Assembly: GCA_013360695.1 (NCBI GenBank)
Contig: JABWBC010000009.1
Span: forward strand, 1-49,103
DNA: 49,103 bases
Direction: 5' to 3'
Source: Phycisphaerales bacterium
Lineage (GTDB): Bacteria; Planctomycetota; Phycisphaerae; Phycisphaerales; UBA1924
This document shows, one piece after another, positions 1 through 12,510 of the stretch. Position numbers and translations under genes: made by a program. Below the pieces are notes generated by a model. The model was not told where the DNA came from. It ran no database searches and saw nothing but the letters and a program-made list of their open reading frames with translations. The stretch's first letter is position 1. Each line of letters opens with the position of its first letter.

Positions 1-678
1 CGCGGCGCGCCGGTGCTGGGCCCGAGCCCGGAGCCAACCGATCGGGTTCCGGGGGTCGTCGACCACCCGTCGCCCGCGCTGGTGGCGGGGCGGGTGCTGG
101 TTGTCCCGCCGTTCCTCAATACGACCGACCGGCGAGCTCCGATCGACGTGGACGTGGCGATGGGCGACGGGATCGGCGCCGCGACGCGGAGTGTGAAGGT
201 CGAGCGCTACGGGCGCGACGCCCAGGATCGCACCCTTCAGCTGCTGGCCGAGAACAAGCCCGAAGGCGTCACGCTGATCGATCGCTCGCGATTCGACCGC
301 TTCCTCGACGAGTTCAAGTTCAGCGAGAGCGGAATGGTGAGCCAGGAGTCGGCGATCCGCGTCGGCCGCCAGCTCGGAGCACGCTACGTGCTCCTGGGCG
401 AGATCAAGAAGCTGAGCATCACCGATCGGCACGGCGCGTCGCCGGACGGCCAGCCGCTCGCGACCTTCGTCGCCGAGACGGAGATCAGCTTCAGGCTGCA
501 GAACCTCGAGACCGGCGAGGTGGTCGGGACCGCCAAGGCCGCGGGCCGGTGCACAGCGCTCACGAGACTCCCGGACGCGGACATGATCTCAAGCGCGTTC
601 GACCAGGCGTTCGAGAAGTTGTCGAGTGACTCGAAGATGTCTGCGGCCCTCAAAAAGCTCGCGGAGATGGCTGAGTAA
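1..678 (+). CDS. CsgG/LpoB-like envelope protein, 5'-truncated by window
   Basis: The reading frame is open back to base 1, so the true start and any signal peptide lie outside the window; a GTG at 13 is only the first possible start inside it. The visible 225 residues show the CsgG/LpoB pattern: a VLVVPPFLN strand, then IDRSRFDRFLDEFKFSESGM followed by GRQLGARYVLLGEI, the usual helix and strand in which such proteins recognise their own name-type repeat. Family members are periplasmic or outer-membrane proteins in curli secretion or penicillin-binding-protein activation. No such partner is visible here, so the role is unknown. It lies 67 bases before a second protein of the same family, suggesting tandem duplication and joint expression. 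Confidence 0.75.
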   Translation, partial: RGAPVLGPSPEPTDRVPGVVDHPSPALVAGRVLVVPPFLNTTDRRAPIDVDVAMGDGIGAATRSVKVERYGRDAQDRTLQLLAENKPEGVTLIDRSRFDRFLDEFKFSESGMVSQESAIRVGRQLGARYVLLGEIKKLSITDRHGASPDGQPLATFVAETEISFRLQNLETGEVVGTAKAAGRCTALTRLPDADMISSAFDQAFEKLSSDSKMSAALKKLAEMAE

Positions 679-745
679 ACAAGATCGGGGCGGGCGCGAA
701 CGTCCGCCCTTTCACTGAACACAACGCACACGGAAAGGACCGGAC

Positions 746-1381
746 ATGAAGACGATGAAGCTCCTTGGTTGGACGGCGGCGGCGATTCTGGGATCGGGTC
801 TGGCGGCGGGTCTGGGCGGCTGCGCCATGACGCCCCAGTCCCAGAGTGAAGCGAGTACCGATGCCAGCTTCGAGGCGAGCCGCGCCACCCCGCTCGGAGT
901 CGTGGTGACGGACGAAGACGGGCGGGTGCCCCGCGGCGGCGCGACCGAGGTCGAGACCAGCTGCCTCCAGGCCCTGATGGGCAAGCGCTACGAGCTGGTC
1001 GAACGGGCCAAGCTCTCGTCGCTGGTCATCAACGAGCTGCGCTTCCAGCAGAGCGGCATGACCGACGCCGACGCGGTCGAGCTCGGCAAGCTCGCCAACG
1101 CCAAGGCCATGCTGCTCGTGCAGGTGACCGACCTGCAGAGCGTGCAGTCGGGCAATGAACGCTCGCTCATCACCTTCACCCGCGAGCGCGCCCGCCTGAC
1201 GATGCGCATCATCGACGTTCAGACCGGCAAGCTGCTCTGGCTGGCCTCCGCCAAGGGCACCAACTCGGTGTTCGGCGGCTCGGAGCCGATCGAGCTGGTC
1301 AAGAAGCTGGCGACGGACACGATCGCCAAGCTCCCGGCAACCGGAGACTCCGCGTCCCCCCTGGCGACCGCCGCCAGGTGA
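746..1381 (+). CDS. CsgG/LpoB-like lipoprotein
   Basis: A 211-residue predicted lipoprotein. The N-terminus MKTMKLLGWTAAAILGSG is a signal peptide ending in the lipobox LGGC, which places the lipid-bearing Cys near residue 27. The mature part carries the CsgG/LpoB-like core: YELVERAKLSSLVINELRF, QQSGMTDADAVELGKLANAK and a following hydrophobic strand. An AAGGA ribosome site sits 9 bases before the ATG. It follows another CsgG-like gene and probably shares its operon; both would act at the cell envelope. The C-terminus is short and low in features. Family placement is by pattern only, and no specific partner can be named. Confidence 0.75.
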   Translation: MKTMKLLGWTAAAILGSGLAAGLGGCAMTPQSQSEASTDASFEASRATPLGVVVTDEDGRVPRGGATEVETSCLQALMGKRYELVERAKLSSLVINELRFQQSGMTDADAVELGKLANAKAMLLVQVTDLQSVQSGNERSLITFTRERARLTMRIIDVQTGKLLWLASAKGTNSVFGGSEPIELVKKLATDTIAKLPATGDSASPLATAAR

Positions 1382-1421
1382 CCAATCCCCCGCCAATTAA
1401 GGCTCGATACGACCCGCGACA

Positions 1422-1455
1422 AGGGCCGGCGCACCACGATCCGGGCGCCGGCCCT
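1422..1455 (+). terminator. GC-rich hairpin after CsgG-like pair
   Basis: An 11-bp perfect inverted repeat (AGGGCCGGCGC / GCGCCGGCCCT) with a 12-base loop, 40 bases after the stop of the lipoprotein gene. There is no T-run, so this is a terminator-like or mRNA 3'-end structure rather than a canonical intrinsic terminator. Confidence 0.4.
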
Positions 1456-1599
1456 GTCACCTTATGGACTCCCGACGCGTCCCGCCGATGCCCGTTCGGA
1501 ATCCGCGCCGATCCGATCCTGAGTCGCGCCCCTCACGCCCGAACTCCGCCAAACTCGGCGCGCCGCCGTCACTCACTCGAGCGGCGCTAGCCTTCGGAC

Positions 1600-1848
1600 A
1601 TGAACTGGCTCTGGTTCCTGCTCATCGGCCTGGCCGCCGGATGGCTCGCCGGCCTCCTCACCCGCGGCAAGGGCTTCGGCGCCGCCGGCAACCTCCTCGT
1701 CGGCGCGCTCGGCGCCGTCCTCGGCGGCTTCCTGCTCGACCTCATCGGCCTCAAGTCAGTCTCCCGCCTTGGTTCGCTTGTCAGCGCCACCCTTGGCGCG
1801 ATCCTGCTCCTGGCGCTTGTCAACTTCATCCGCAAGAAGACGCGCTGA
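1600..1848 (+). CDS. GlsB/YeaQ/YmgE-family small membrane protein
   Basis: An 82-residue, almost entirely hydrophobic protein with three likely membrane helices: WFLLIGLAAGWLAGLL, a Gly/Ala-rich AAGNLLVGALGAVLGGFLL, and LVSATLGAILLLALVNFI, ending in a basic RKKTR tail. The GWLAG, GN-LVG-LGA-LGG spacing is that of the transglycosylase-associated/GlsB stress-response family (PF04226), whose members are inner-membrane proteins induced by envelope or general stress in several bacteria. Exact biochemical function is not established. It stands alone after 218 bases of mostly empty sequence and faces a convergent gene. Confidence 0.85.
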   Translation: MNWLWFLLIGLAAGWLAGLLTRGKGFGAAGNLLVGALGAVLGGFLLDLIGLKSVSRLGSLVSATLGAILLLALVNFIRKKTR

Positions 1849-1909
1849 GCAGCCACCTTCCCGCGCGGGCGATCACCCCCCTGCCCTCTCGTCGGCCCGG
1901 ATCCCAACG

Positions 1910-1936
1910 AAAAAGCCCCCCGCAGCGCGAGGGGCT
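1910..1936 (-). terminator. Intrinsic terminator of the LEPR cyclophilin gene
   Basis: Read on the minus strand, AGCCCC and GGGGCT arms surround a short GC-rich loop and are followed by TTTTT. It lies 25 bases after the stop of the minus-strand cyclophilin gene, in the gap to the convergent GlsB gene. Confidence 0.75.
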
Positions 1937-1961
1937 CTGATCGCTTCAACGCACGATGAGA

Positions 1962-3767
1962 TCAATAGAACGACGCCGTCGTCGTCATATTGAGGAACGT
2001 CCACGTCCCGCCGTCGCCCGGGTTCCAGTAGTAACGCAGCACCTCGCCGGTCGCCGCCTTGCCCACCAGGTTGATCGTCCCGCTCGGCGACGCCACGCCC
2101 GTCATCCGCCCCGACGGCGTCACCGCGCCCGTCGTGATGTCCGACAGGTTCGTCACCACCCAGTCCGTCATCCCCGGCGCCCACCAGTACACATTGATCT
2201 TCCCGTTGGCGTCAAGCCCCGTGATGTTCAGCCCGCCCCACGGCGTGACATAACTCGAAACGCTCGTCGTCACCAGCGTCGGCCCGGAGAACTGATCCGT
2301 CAGGTTGTTCGTCACCCAGTTCGAGCCCGGCACCCACCATGTCACGTTCAGCTTCCCGCCCGCGTCCGTCCCCGCGAGGTTGATCCCGCCCCACGAGGTC
2401 AGATACGACGTCAGCGTTCCCGTGATCGCCGGCGCGCCCGTCAGGTCGCTCAGATTGTCCGTCGTCCACGCCGAGAGGCCCGGCGCCCACCACACCACCT
2501 GAATCTTCCCATCGCTGTCCAGGCCCGCCACGTTCATGCCGTTCCAGCTCGTCACATACGTCGTGATGTCCCCCACCCACGTCGGCATCGTCTTCCCGTT
2601 GGGGATGAGGTCGCGCGTCGCGATGTTCGCAAACGTCCACGAATAGTCGCCGTCGGTGTCCTTCGTGCTCGTCTGGCTGAAGATCACCAGCTGCCCGGCC
2701 CCCGTCGTCCCCGCGACGTGATTGAGCCCGTCGGTCGACGTGAACACCGACACGTCCGAGTTCACGATCTGGCTCGTCGCGATCTCCGTCCCAAGATTCC
2801 GGACCGTCCAGAAGCCCGTCGTCGACCGCGTGAAGAGCAGCAGCCCCGCCGCCGACGGCGCCGCGGCGTAGAACCGGCTGTCGTTGGTATCGAACCACGC
2901 CGTCAGCTTCCCCGTGATCGTCGGCGCGCCCGTCTGCAGCGACAGATCGCTCACCGTCCACGACGCCGTGCTCGACGCCTGATGGAAGATGATCGGCCGG
3001 CTCAGCTCGTTGTTTGTGATGAACAGCGACTGGCCCGACGCGCTCCCCGCCCCGCGCACCACCGCGTCGCTCTTGGCCTCCTGGCTCCACCCCGGCGACG
3101 AGATCACCCGCACGTCGTTGATCTTCACCAGGTGCTCGTCCGTGATCGTCCCGCTCGTGTAGTTCTCGCGCACCGGCAGCGTGTCGTACGGACTCCCCGC
3201 GTTCACGATCTCCAGACCCGTGATCCGCAGCACCACGTCCCACCCGTTCACCACCTGCCCGAACACCGTGAACCCGCCGTTCTGGTTGTTCAGGTTGCTC
3301 GAATTGTCCGCCAGATTAAAGAAAAACTCGCTCGTCGCGCTGTTCGGATCGCCACCCTGCTTGGCCATCGCCACCGTCTTCGCAAGGTTTGACAGCTGAT
3401 ACTCGTTCTGGACCGCCGCGAACGTCTCGATGTGCTGAGGCGTGCCGTTGCTGTCCAGCTTGTACCCGCCCCCCTGGAGCACAAAGTTCCGCGCGTGACG
3501 ATGGATGAACGTCCCGTCGTACCGATCCGCGTTCACGTACTGCAAAAAGTTCTGCACCGTCAGCGGCGTCGTCGTGTTGAACATCTCGATCCAGATGTTG
3601 CCGTAGTTGGTCTGCACCTCCACCAGCGTGTTCCCCGCCGCGAACGGCAACGCCGACAACACCTGGCGCGGCTCGAGCGCCTCCAGCATCGACACCGGCC
3701 CACGCCCCGACACCCTCGACAGCCCCCACCGACGCGCCGACTCACGAACCGCAGTCGTCCAACCCAT
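1962..3767 (-). CDS. Secreted LEPR-motif peptidylprolyl isomerase with C-terminal repeats
   Basis: A 601-residue protein. The start at 3767 is chosen over an ATG 25 codons upstream because a GAGGGG ribosome site lies 7 bases before it. Residues 27-40 carry MLEALEPRQVLSAL, the LEPR-xLL motif found near the N-terminus of large exported planctomycete proteins. Residues about 47-222 are a cyclophilin-type isomerase domain (YDGTFIHR, FVLQGGG, SEFFFNL, FTVFGQVVNGWDVV). The rest is a chain of about six or seven repeats of some 55-60 residues with the theme WTxxNLSDLTGAP, TSYLTSWGG, LDxxGKINVxWWAPG, probably a beta-propeller-like adhesive or structural module. It likely acts on folding or matrix assembly outside the cytoplasm; the repeat fold is inferred. 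Confidence 0.85.
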   Translation of the reverse strand: MGWTTAVRESARRWGLSRVSGRGPVSMLEALEPRQVLSALPFAAGNTLVEVQTNYGNIWIEMFNTTTPLTVQNFLQYVNADRYDGTFIHRHARNFVLQGGGYKLDSNGTPQHIETFAAVQNEYQLSNLAKTVAMAKQGGDPNSATSEFFFNLADNSSNLNNQNGGFTVFGQVVNGWDVVLRITGLEIVNAGSPYDTLPVRENYTSGTITDEHLVKINDVRVISSPGWSQEAKSDAVVRGAGSASGQSLFITNNELSRPIIFHQASSTASWTVSDLSLQTGAPTITGKLTAWFDTNDSRFYAAAPSAAGLLLFTRSTTGFWTVRNLGTEIATSQIVNSDVSVFTSTDGLNHVAGTTGAGQLVIFSQTSTKDTDGDYSWTFANIATRDLIPNGKTMPTWVGDITTYVTSWNGMNVAGLDSDGKIQVVWWAPGLSAWTTDNLSDLTGAPAITGTLTSYLTSWGGINLAGTDAGGKLNVTWWVPGSNWVTNNLTDQFSGPTLVTTSVSSYVTPWGGLNITGLDANGKINVYWWAPGMTDWVVTNLSDITTGAVTPSGRMTGVASPSGTINLVGKAATGEVLRYYWNPGDGGTWTFLNMTTTASFY

Positions 3768-4150
3768 ATCGATACCCCTCGATGCCACCGGCGGCCGCGC
3801 CGCCCGTGCCGTCTTCTTCACACCCAACAGACATCCAGCCAATGACCAACTTTAGGACGCAACCCGAGAAGCCATGTCCACGCCGGCAGCGCCAACCACG
3901 GAACCATGACCACCCGCGCCCTACCCGCGGCCTGAACCCCGAACAACGACACTCCGGGCCCGCCGCCTCGCGTCCTCAGATGCCTTACGCACGCCAGCCC
4001 CATCTGGTTGTACCACCACCCGCTCCACCTGCAAATCGGGTGTTCAGTCGCTTTCTGTGTTTGCTTTATGTTCGGGGTCGATTCTTGCGTGGCCCGGCGA
4101 TCCCCGCCGGATTCGCCGACTTCCGCCCGCGCCGCTCAGATCGCGCCGAC
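3768..4150. other. Intergenic stretch without a recognised gene
   Basis: 383 bases between the minus-strand PilZ gene and the minus-strand cyclophilin gene. Short open frames on both strands lack ribosome sites and any family pattern. It presumably carries the cyclophilin promoter, but no clear -35/-10 pair could be picked out, and no inverted repeat with a T-run was seen. Confidence 0.5.
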
Positions 4151-4537
4151 TTACCCCGTCTTCCGATGCGGGTCGTTTAGCGATTCGTTGTACGTCGACG
4201 CACGGCACAATTGCAGCAGCGCCAGCCGAAGCTCCGCCGACACGTCCAGGAACTTCATCCCCAGCTCGTGCTTGAACCAGCCCGTCTTCCGCGCCCACGC
4301 CACATGCGCCATGATCGGCAGTTCCGCCCCCTCCAGCGTGTTCAGCCGAAAGCAGATGACCTGCCCCGCCGCAATCCCCGGGTTCCTCTTGCACAACACC
4401 CGCAATCCCGTCGCCGAAAGATCGCGCACCTCGCCCAGCGAGCACGTGATGTACTGACAACGCACCCGCCCCGCCTTGCGGTTGTTCGGATCGTCCGAAT
4501 GATTGAACAGGCCGCCAAGGCGACCGAAAGTTCCCAT
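4151..4537 (-). CDS. PilZ domain protein
   Basis: A 128-residue, single-domain protein. It shows the two PilZ hallmarks: an Arg-rich start ([10 protein letters not shown]) and the D-x-S-x-x-G motif as [11 protein letters not shown], followed by the usual beta-barrel strands ([28 protein letters not shown]). PilZ domains commonly bind cyclic di-GMP and adjust motility, exopolysaccharide or envelope functions. Here the basic pair before the barrel is R-K-A-G-R, slightly shorter than the common RxxxR, so ligand binding should not be assumed. It is transcribed away from carB, with a shared 228-base upstream region. The C-terminus ([15 protein letters not shown]) looks unstructured. Confidence 0.8.
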   Translation of the reverse strand: MGTFGRLGGLFNHSDDPNNRKAGRVRCQYITCSLGEVRDLSATGLRVLCKRNPGIAAGQVICFRLNTLEGAELPIMAHVAWARKTGWFKHELGMKFLDVSAELRLALLQLCRASTYNESLNDPHRKTG

Positions 4538-4697
4538 CGCGTCTCAACATCGACCGCCCGCGCGCCCACCTTCAGCCCACCAAGGGAACCCATAGCTCGG
4601 CACAGACCGCACACACCGCACAACTCCCACGAGGCGTTCACCCACTCAGAAATCTCATGCACTTGGTCTCAATTCGCTCCCGCGCAACCCCCCAAAC

Positions 4698-4725
4698 TTG
4701 TCGCCACAACGCGACCGGGTATTGT
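4698..4725 (+). promoter_or_regulatory. Possible carB promoter
   Basis: TTGTCG and TATTGT separated by 16 bases, 41 bases before the carB start. The match to a sigma-70 type promoter is moderate, and no pyrimidine or arginine operator was recognised. Confidence 0.3.
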
Positions 4726-4765
4726 TCTGGAGTTTGCGCCCACCTCGCCTCTCGCCGGAGCACCC

Positions 4766-8692
<3,927 letters not shown>

Positions 8693-8751
8693 CACTTCGG
8701 GTGACTCGGCGTTCCCCGCCGGACCTGCATTCTGTTCAATTGGCGAGCCGG

Positions 8752-9888
8752 CTACCGCCGCCTTCTCATCATCGCCAGCGCCGCGCCCATGACAACGACC
8801 GTCCCCGGCGTGGGCACGCGGATCACCCATCCCGCGTATTCACCCTCGGGCGAGAGGCCATCGCCCGCGATGTACATCCCGTCATCCGACACCGCCTTGG
8901 CGCTCTGCAACTGCCATCCGTCGATCGATAGCCTCAGCACGCCCCGGGCATACTCGTTCAGGTCGACCATACCGTTCTGGCGATCCCAGATGAACGCGCG
9001 CGTCGGGCCGAACGGCGCGCTGAACGCTTCGCCCACGACGACCTTCCCGCCCTCGCTCACGTCCCACGCCACGCTGAACAGATCGTCCATCGCGCCCAGG
9101 TCGACCAGCCCCTCGTCGGCGTTCCACATGAACGCGTGCCCATCCTCGAACGCGGCATCCAAGCGGCTGCTCCCGACCACGGTCCCGCCGTCCGGCGAGA
9201 TCGCCCACGCATAGCTCGCCGAGCCGCCCAGCGTTCCCAAGCCCGTCATCCCGGTCTGCGCCGTCCAAACAAACGCCTCGGTGCGATCGAAGTTCACGTC
9301 GCTCCAGCCGGCGATCGTCGCGCCGTTGGCCGATACGTCGCGCGCCGAAGCGCGCCCGCCGCCCAGGTCACCAAGATTGGTCATGCCCGAAGCGTCCATG
9401 CGGAACGCCTGCTCGGGATACTCGTCATACTGCCCGACGATCACCCGTCCGTCGTGCGACGCGCCATACGCCGTGCTCATCGACGACTGGATCCCCAGCG
9501 ATTCGATCTTCTCATCCTGCGTCCACTTGAACGCCTCGGTCCGCTGGAACGAGTGCCGCCCCGACGACCCGACCACCATGGTCCCGTCGCCCGAGATCGC
9601 CTCGGCCGCCGACGTGTTGTGAAGCAGCGTGCCCACGGTCTCCGCGCCCGCGCCGTTGCTCCATACGAACCCCTCGAAATTGCCCTTGTCGGTCATGCTC
9701 CGCCCGACGACCTTCATGCCGTCGGCCGAGATCCCCGTCACCCGCGTCCAGCGGTTGTGCTCGTCGAGCGATTGAATACGAGTGAAGGTCGCCTGTCCCG
9801 CCGCCGTGCCGCAGAGCGACACCAGCGCGAGCAAACCCGCACAGGGGAGAAAGGCGGCCTCATGCCGCGCGCAGCACACCACCTTCAT
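8752..9888 (-). CDS. Secreted HAF-repeat protein with PEP-CTERM-like tail
   Basis: A 378-residue exported protein. The N-terminus has a signal peptide with hydrophobic core LPCAGLLALVSLCGTAAG. The body is a series of about six repeats of some 45-50 residues with the theme A-x-x-V-S-x-D-G-x-x-V-V-G, then G-E-A-F-x-W-T and x-L-G-x-L-G-G, as in HAF-repeat extracellular proteins, probably propeller-like. The end is VPTPGTVVVMGAALAMMRRRR: a Pro-rich start, one membrane helix and an Arg cluster, which is a PEP-CTERM-type sorting tail in the short form seen in Phycisphaerae. It is thus probably cleaved and anchored or secreted by an exosortase system, not visible here. It is convergent with carB; function beyond surface exposure is unknown. 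Confidence 0.8.
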   Translation of the reverse strand: MKVVCCARHEAAFLPCAGLLALVSLCGTAAGQATFTRIQSLDEHNRWTRVTGISADGMKVVGRSMTDKGNFEGFVWSNGAGAETVGTLLHNTSAAEAISGDGTMVVGSSGRHSFQRTEAFKWTQDEKIESLGIQSSMSTAYGASHDGRVIVGQYDEYPEQAFRMDASGMTNLGDLGGGRASARDVSANGATIAGWSDVNFDRTEAFVWTAQTGMTGLGTLGGSASYAWAISPDGGTVVGSSRLDAAFEDGHAFMWNADEGLVDLGAMDDLFSVAWDVSEGGKVVVGEAFSAPFGPTRAFIWDRQNGMVDLNEYARGVLRLSIDGWQLQSAKAVSDDGMYIAGDGLSPEGEYAGWVIRVPTPGTVVVMGAALAMMRRRR

Positions 9889-10071
9889 TCGTCTGTCCTC
9901 TCCGCGCCGCCGAGCACCCTCCCAGGCCCCGACGCGCCGTCAGCCTACGCCTCAAATGCCAAACCTGCAAGCCCACCTTTTCGACTCGGAATCTGGGCAA
10001 TCTGCGTCCAAATCAACCCCAAACCAAACACGATCAAACGCGCTACTTTCCACGCTCTAGACTACCCACCT

Positions 10072-11217
10072 ATGCGAGCCATCGTCACCGGCCAGATCGG
10101 AATGGAAAAGAAGCCCTACCTCGACGCCGTCGCGCGATTCGCCGGCCAGCAGGGCGAGAACCTCACCCTTTACCACGTCGGCGACATGATGTACGCCGAG
10201 GGAACCGACGTTCGCTCCGGGCGCATCCTCGACCTCCCCATCTCCCGCCTCAACTCCCTCCGCCGCGCCGCCTTCAAGGACATCATCGCCGAGTCAACCA
10301 CCGCCGGCCCGGGCGGCACGCCCCTCCCCAACATAATCGTCAACACCCACGCCACCTTCCGCTGGCGCCACGGCCTGTTCGCCGCCTTCGACTACGACCA
10401 GATCGCCAAGCTCCAGCCCGATCTCTTCATCTGCCTCGTCGACAACATCGAGGTCGTCCACCACCGACTCCACCGCGAGCACGACATCGACGCCACGCTC
10501 AAGGACTGCATGGTCTGGCGCGAAGAGGAAATCCTCGCCACCGAACTCCTCGCCAAGTCGATCCCCGGCTCGCAGTTCTACATCATGGCCCGCGGCCGCC
10601 ACAACCTCACCACCCGCACCCTTTTCCGCCTCGTCTGCCGCCCCAAGATGAAGAAGGTCTATCCCTCCTTCCCCATGTCCCACGTCATGGACATGCCCGA
10701 CGTGCTCGCCGAGATCGATCGCTTCCGCGCCGCCCTCGCCGACCACTTCATCACCTTCGACCCGGGCGACGTCGACGAGAAACTCCTCCTCGACCGCGGC
10801 ATCGCCGCCGCCCGCGATGGCAAGGAGTTCCTCGACGTCACGCCCCACACCTTCGGCGGGAGCAAATCATCCGCCGAACCCATCCGCGTCCGCATCCGCG
10901 AGATCCTCGACATCGCCGGCGACGTCGACGGCCAGATCTACATGCGGGACTTCAAGCTCGTCGACCAGTCCGACATGATCGTCTCCTACATCCCCGAACT
11001 CCCCGGCGGCATCCCCGGCCTCTCCTCCGGCGTCGAACGCGAACTCCACCACGCCTTCGAGCACACCAAGGAAGTCTTCGTCGTCTGGAAACCCAAGAAG
11101 CCGCCGTCGCCGTTCATCACCGAAACCGCAACCCGCATCTTCAAGTCCGTGGATGAAGCCCTCACCTACTTCGAGCAGAACGGCTACTTCACCGCCAAGA
11201 ACCTCTTCGGCAACTGA
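10072..11217 (+). CDS. P-loop-like protein with nucleoside-deoxyribosyltransferase-like C-terminus
   Basis: A 381-residue cytosolic-type protein with no signal peptide. The N-terminus MRAIVTGQIGMEKKPYLDAV looks like the first strand and P-loop of a nucleotide or adenylate-kinase-like ATPase, but the loop (GQIGMEKKP) departs from GxxGxGK[ST], so ATP binding is uncertain. The middle contains kinase-like strands (IIVNTHATFRW, PDLFICLVDN). The last part, from about residue 275, has GQIYMRDFKLVDQSDMIVSY and GLSSGVERELHHAFEHTKEV, the spacing of nucleoside 2-deoxyribosyltransferase-like folds. The upstream open frame to 9136 lacks any pattern, so the ATG at 10072 is preferred, although no strong ribosome site precedes it. 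A role in nucleotide metabolism or sensing is inference. Confidence 0.6.
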   Translation: MRAIVTGQIGMEKKPYLDAVARFAGQQGENLTLYHVGDMMYAEGTDVRSGRILDLPISRLNSLRRAAFKDIIAESTTAGPGGTPLPNIIVNTHATFRWRHGLFAAFDYDQIAKLQPDLFICLVDNIEVVHHRLHREHDIDATLKDCMVWREEEILATELLAKSIPGSQFYIMARGRHNLTTRTLFRLVCRPKMKKVYPSFPMSHVMDMPDVLAEIDRFRAALADHFITFDPGDVDEKLLLDRGIAAARDGKEFLDVTPHTFGGSKSSAEPIRVRIREILDIAGDVDGQIYMRDFKLVDQSDMIVSYIPELPGGIPGLSSGVERELHHAFEHTKEVFVVWKPKKPPSPFITETATRIFKSVDEALTYFEQNGYFTAKNLFGN

Positions 11218-11228
11218 CTTCCTGCCCT

Positions 11229-11335
11229 CGTGCCACGGACCCGTCTTCGGGTTCGTGCTCTTCGTGCTGTCCGACGCGGCTCCGGGTGGCGCGGGCCAAG
11301 CCGTGGCCTTGCGGGGCGTGACCACGTTCTTCAAC
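11229..11335 (+). repeat. Dispersed intergenic repeat, copy A
   Basis: This stretch between two convergent genes matches the reverse complement of about 16111-16204 in order: TGCCACGGACC-GTCTTC, CCGGGTGGCG-GGCCAAGCC, and TGACCACGTTCTT at the far end, with a gap in between. By eye about 70% of aligned bases agree. It contains no open frame with support. Confidence 0.6.
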
Positions 11336-11370
11336 TCTCCCCGCGGCGTGCCGACCCCCGGCTCCGCACT

Positions 11371-12510
11371 TCATCTCTTCCTTCTCCCCATCACCACCAC
11401 ACCCATCAGCATCAACGCGGCCGCCCCCGGCGCGGGAAGTTCTTGAACCCACACCACGCCCTGGAGCGGGCCGTTGCCGAGGCGAATCTGCCCGGCAACA
11501 TAAATGTTGTTCGCGTCGGAATAGACCGCGTTGGCCGACGAACCGACGACGTTGTTCCCCACCAAGGCGGCCAGGTTGACGAAGCTGTTTGGATCATCGG
11601 ACATCCAGATGCCCGCGTAGCCCGCGCCGTTCTTCGACGCCAGCCCGACGTGGCGCAGGCCGTCGGTGGCGGTCAGTTCGCCGCCGCCGAATCCGCTCGG
11701 CGTCATGATGACCGCCGAGTCCGCGCTTCCGTGCCAGAGGACAGGCTGGCTACCCGTTGATCCCACGGCGGCCCGTCCGACCTGCGCGCCCGGCGCCATG
11801 CCCAAAATCCACGAATCCCACGACCACGACGGGTTCACATCCGTCATGCTCGCGCTGGTTCCGTGCCATAGGGCGGCGTGAATCTGTCCCGTCCGACGAA
11901 AGACGGCCCAGCCACCCTGGCTCTGGCCGTCCGTGGCGAAGCACTCCGAATACTGCGCCTTTGTGTTGTTGTGCAGGTCGACAAAGGTTGAGAAGGTCGG
12001 GCCTGTCCACAGGGCGGCGTGAGGAAGGCCCGTCTGGACGTACGTGGCAAACCCCGCGACTTGTTGTTCGCGGATGCTCCGGGCCATCGAGCCCCGGTAT
12101 GCGTTCGAGGCGGGCTGAAGGCTTCGGAAACTCTCCGCCGACCCGGACCACGCCGCCGCCTCCGTGACCACCTGCTGCTGCGCGTCGCGCTTGCTGGCCC
12201 ACCCGACCTGAGTGTTGCCCCACGACGCGAGAGTCTCGGAAGTGTCCCACGGCGCCGAAGGTGCGAGCGACGCGGGCGGCGCCTGCGGGTGCTCCCACAG
12301 GGCCGCGTTTGTACCGATCACTCCGCCGGTCCGTCCGGCGTAGATCGTCGTGGCGCGGGTCCATCCCTGGCTCGACCCGGTTGAAAGAAGGTACACGCGC
12401 CAGTCGGCGCGAGCGCCCGGGGCCGCAACAAGTTCACAGGCGAGAACCCCGACGACGCACGCACGCGAGAGCTGCGGCCCGGAGCTCGCGCTACCTGTTT
12501 TCCAACGCAT
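11371..12510 (-). CDS. Secreted repeat protein with PEP-CTERM-like tail
   Basis: A 379-residue exported protein. The ATG at 12510 is preferred over one five codons upstream because GGAG lies 7 bases before it. A signal peptide with core ACVVGVLACELVAAPGARA is followed by repeats of some 50 residues built around AALWxG, QVGxA and SFVDL, similar in style to HAF proteins. The end, ELPAPGAAALMLMGVVVMG plus RRKR, is a Pro-rich, hydrophobic, basic sorting tail. The gene overlaps the end of a small dockerin-like gene by 20 bases, so the two are probably translated together. It is a likely surface or secreted protein of unknown ligand. Confidence 0.75.
   Translation of the reverse strand: MRWKTGSASSGPQLSRACVVGVLACELVAAPGARADWRVYLLSTGSSQGWTRATTIYAGRTGGVIGTNAALWEHPQAPPASLAPSAPWDTSETLASWGNTQVGWASKRDAQQQVVTEAAAWSGSAESFRSLQPASNAYRGSMARSIREQQVAGFATYVQTGLPHAALWTGPTFSTFVDLHNNTKAQYSECFATDGQSQGGWAVFRRTGQIHAALWHGTSASMTDVNPSWSWDSWILGMAPGAQVGRAAVGSTGSQPVLWHGSADSAVIMTPSGFGGGELTATDGLRHVGLASKNGAGYAGIWMSDDPNSFVNLAALVGNNVVGSSANAVYSDANNIYVAGQIRLGNGPLQGVVWVQELPAPGAAALMLMGVVVMGRRKR

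Noticed and set aside
4211-4765. 185-codon upstream extension of carB
   Set aside because: No similarity to CarB and antisense to the PilZ gene; the family N-terminus starts exactly at the ATG at 4766.
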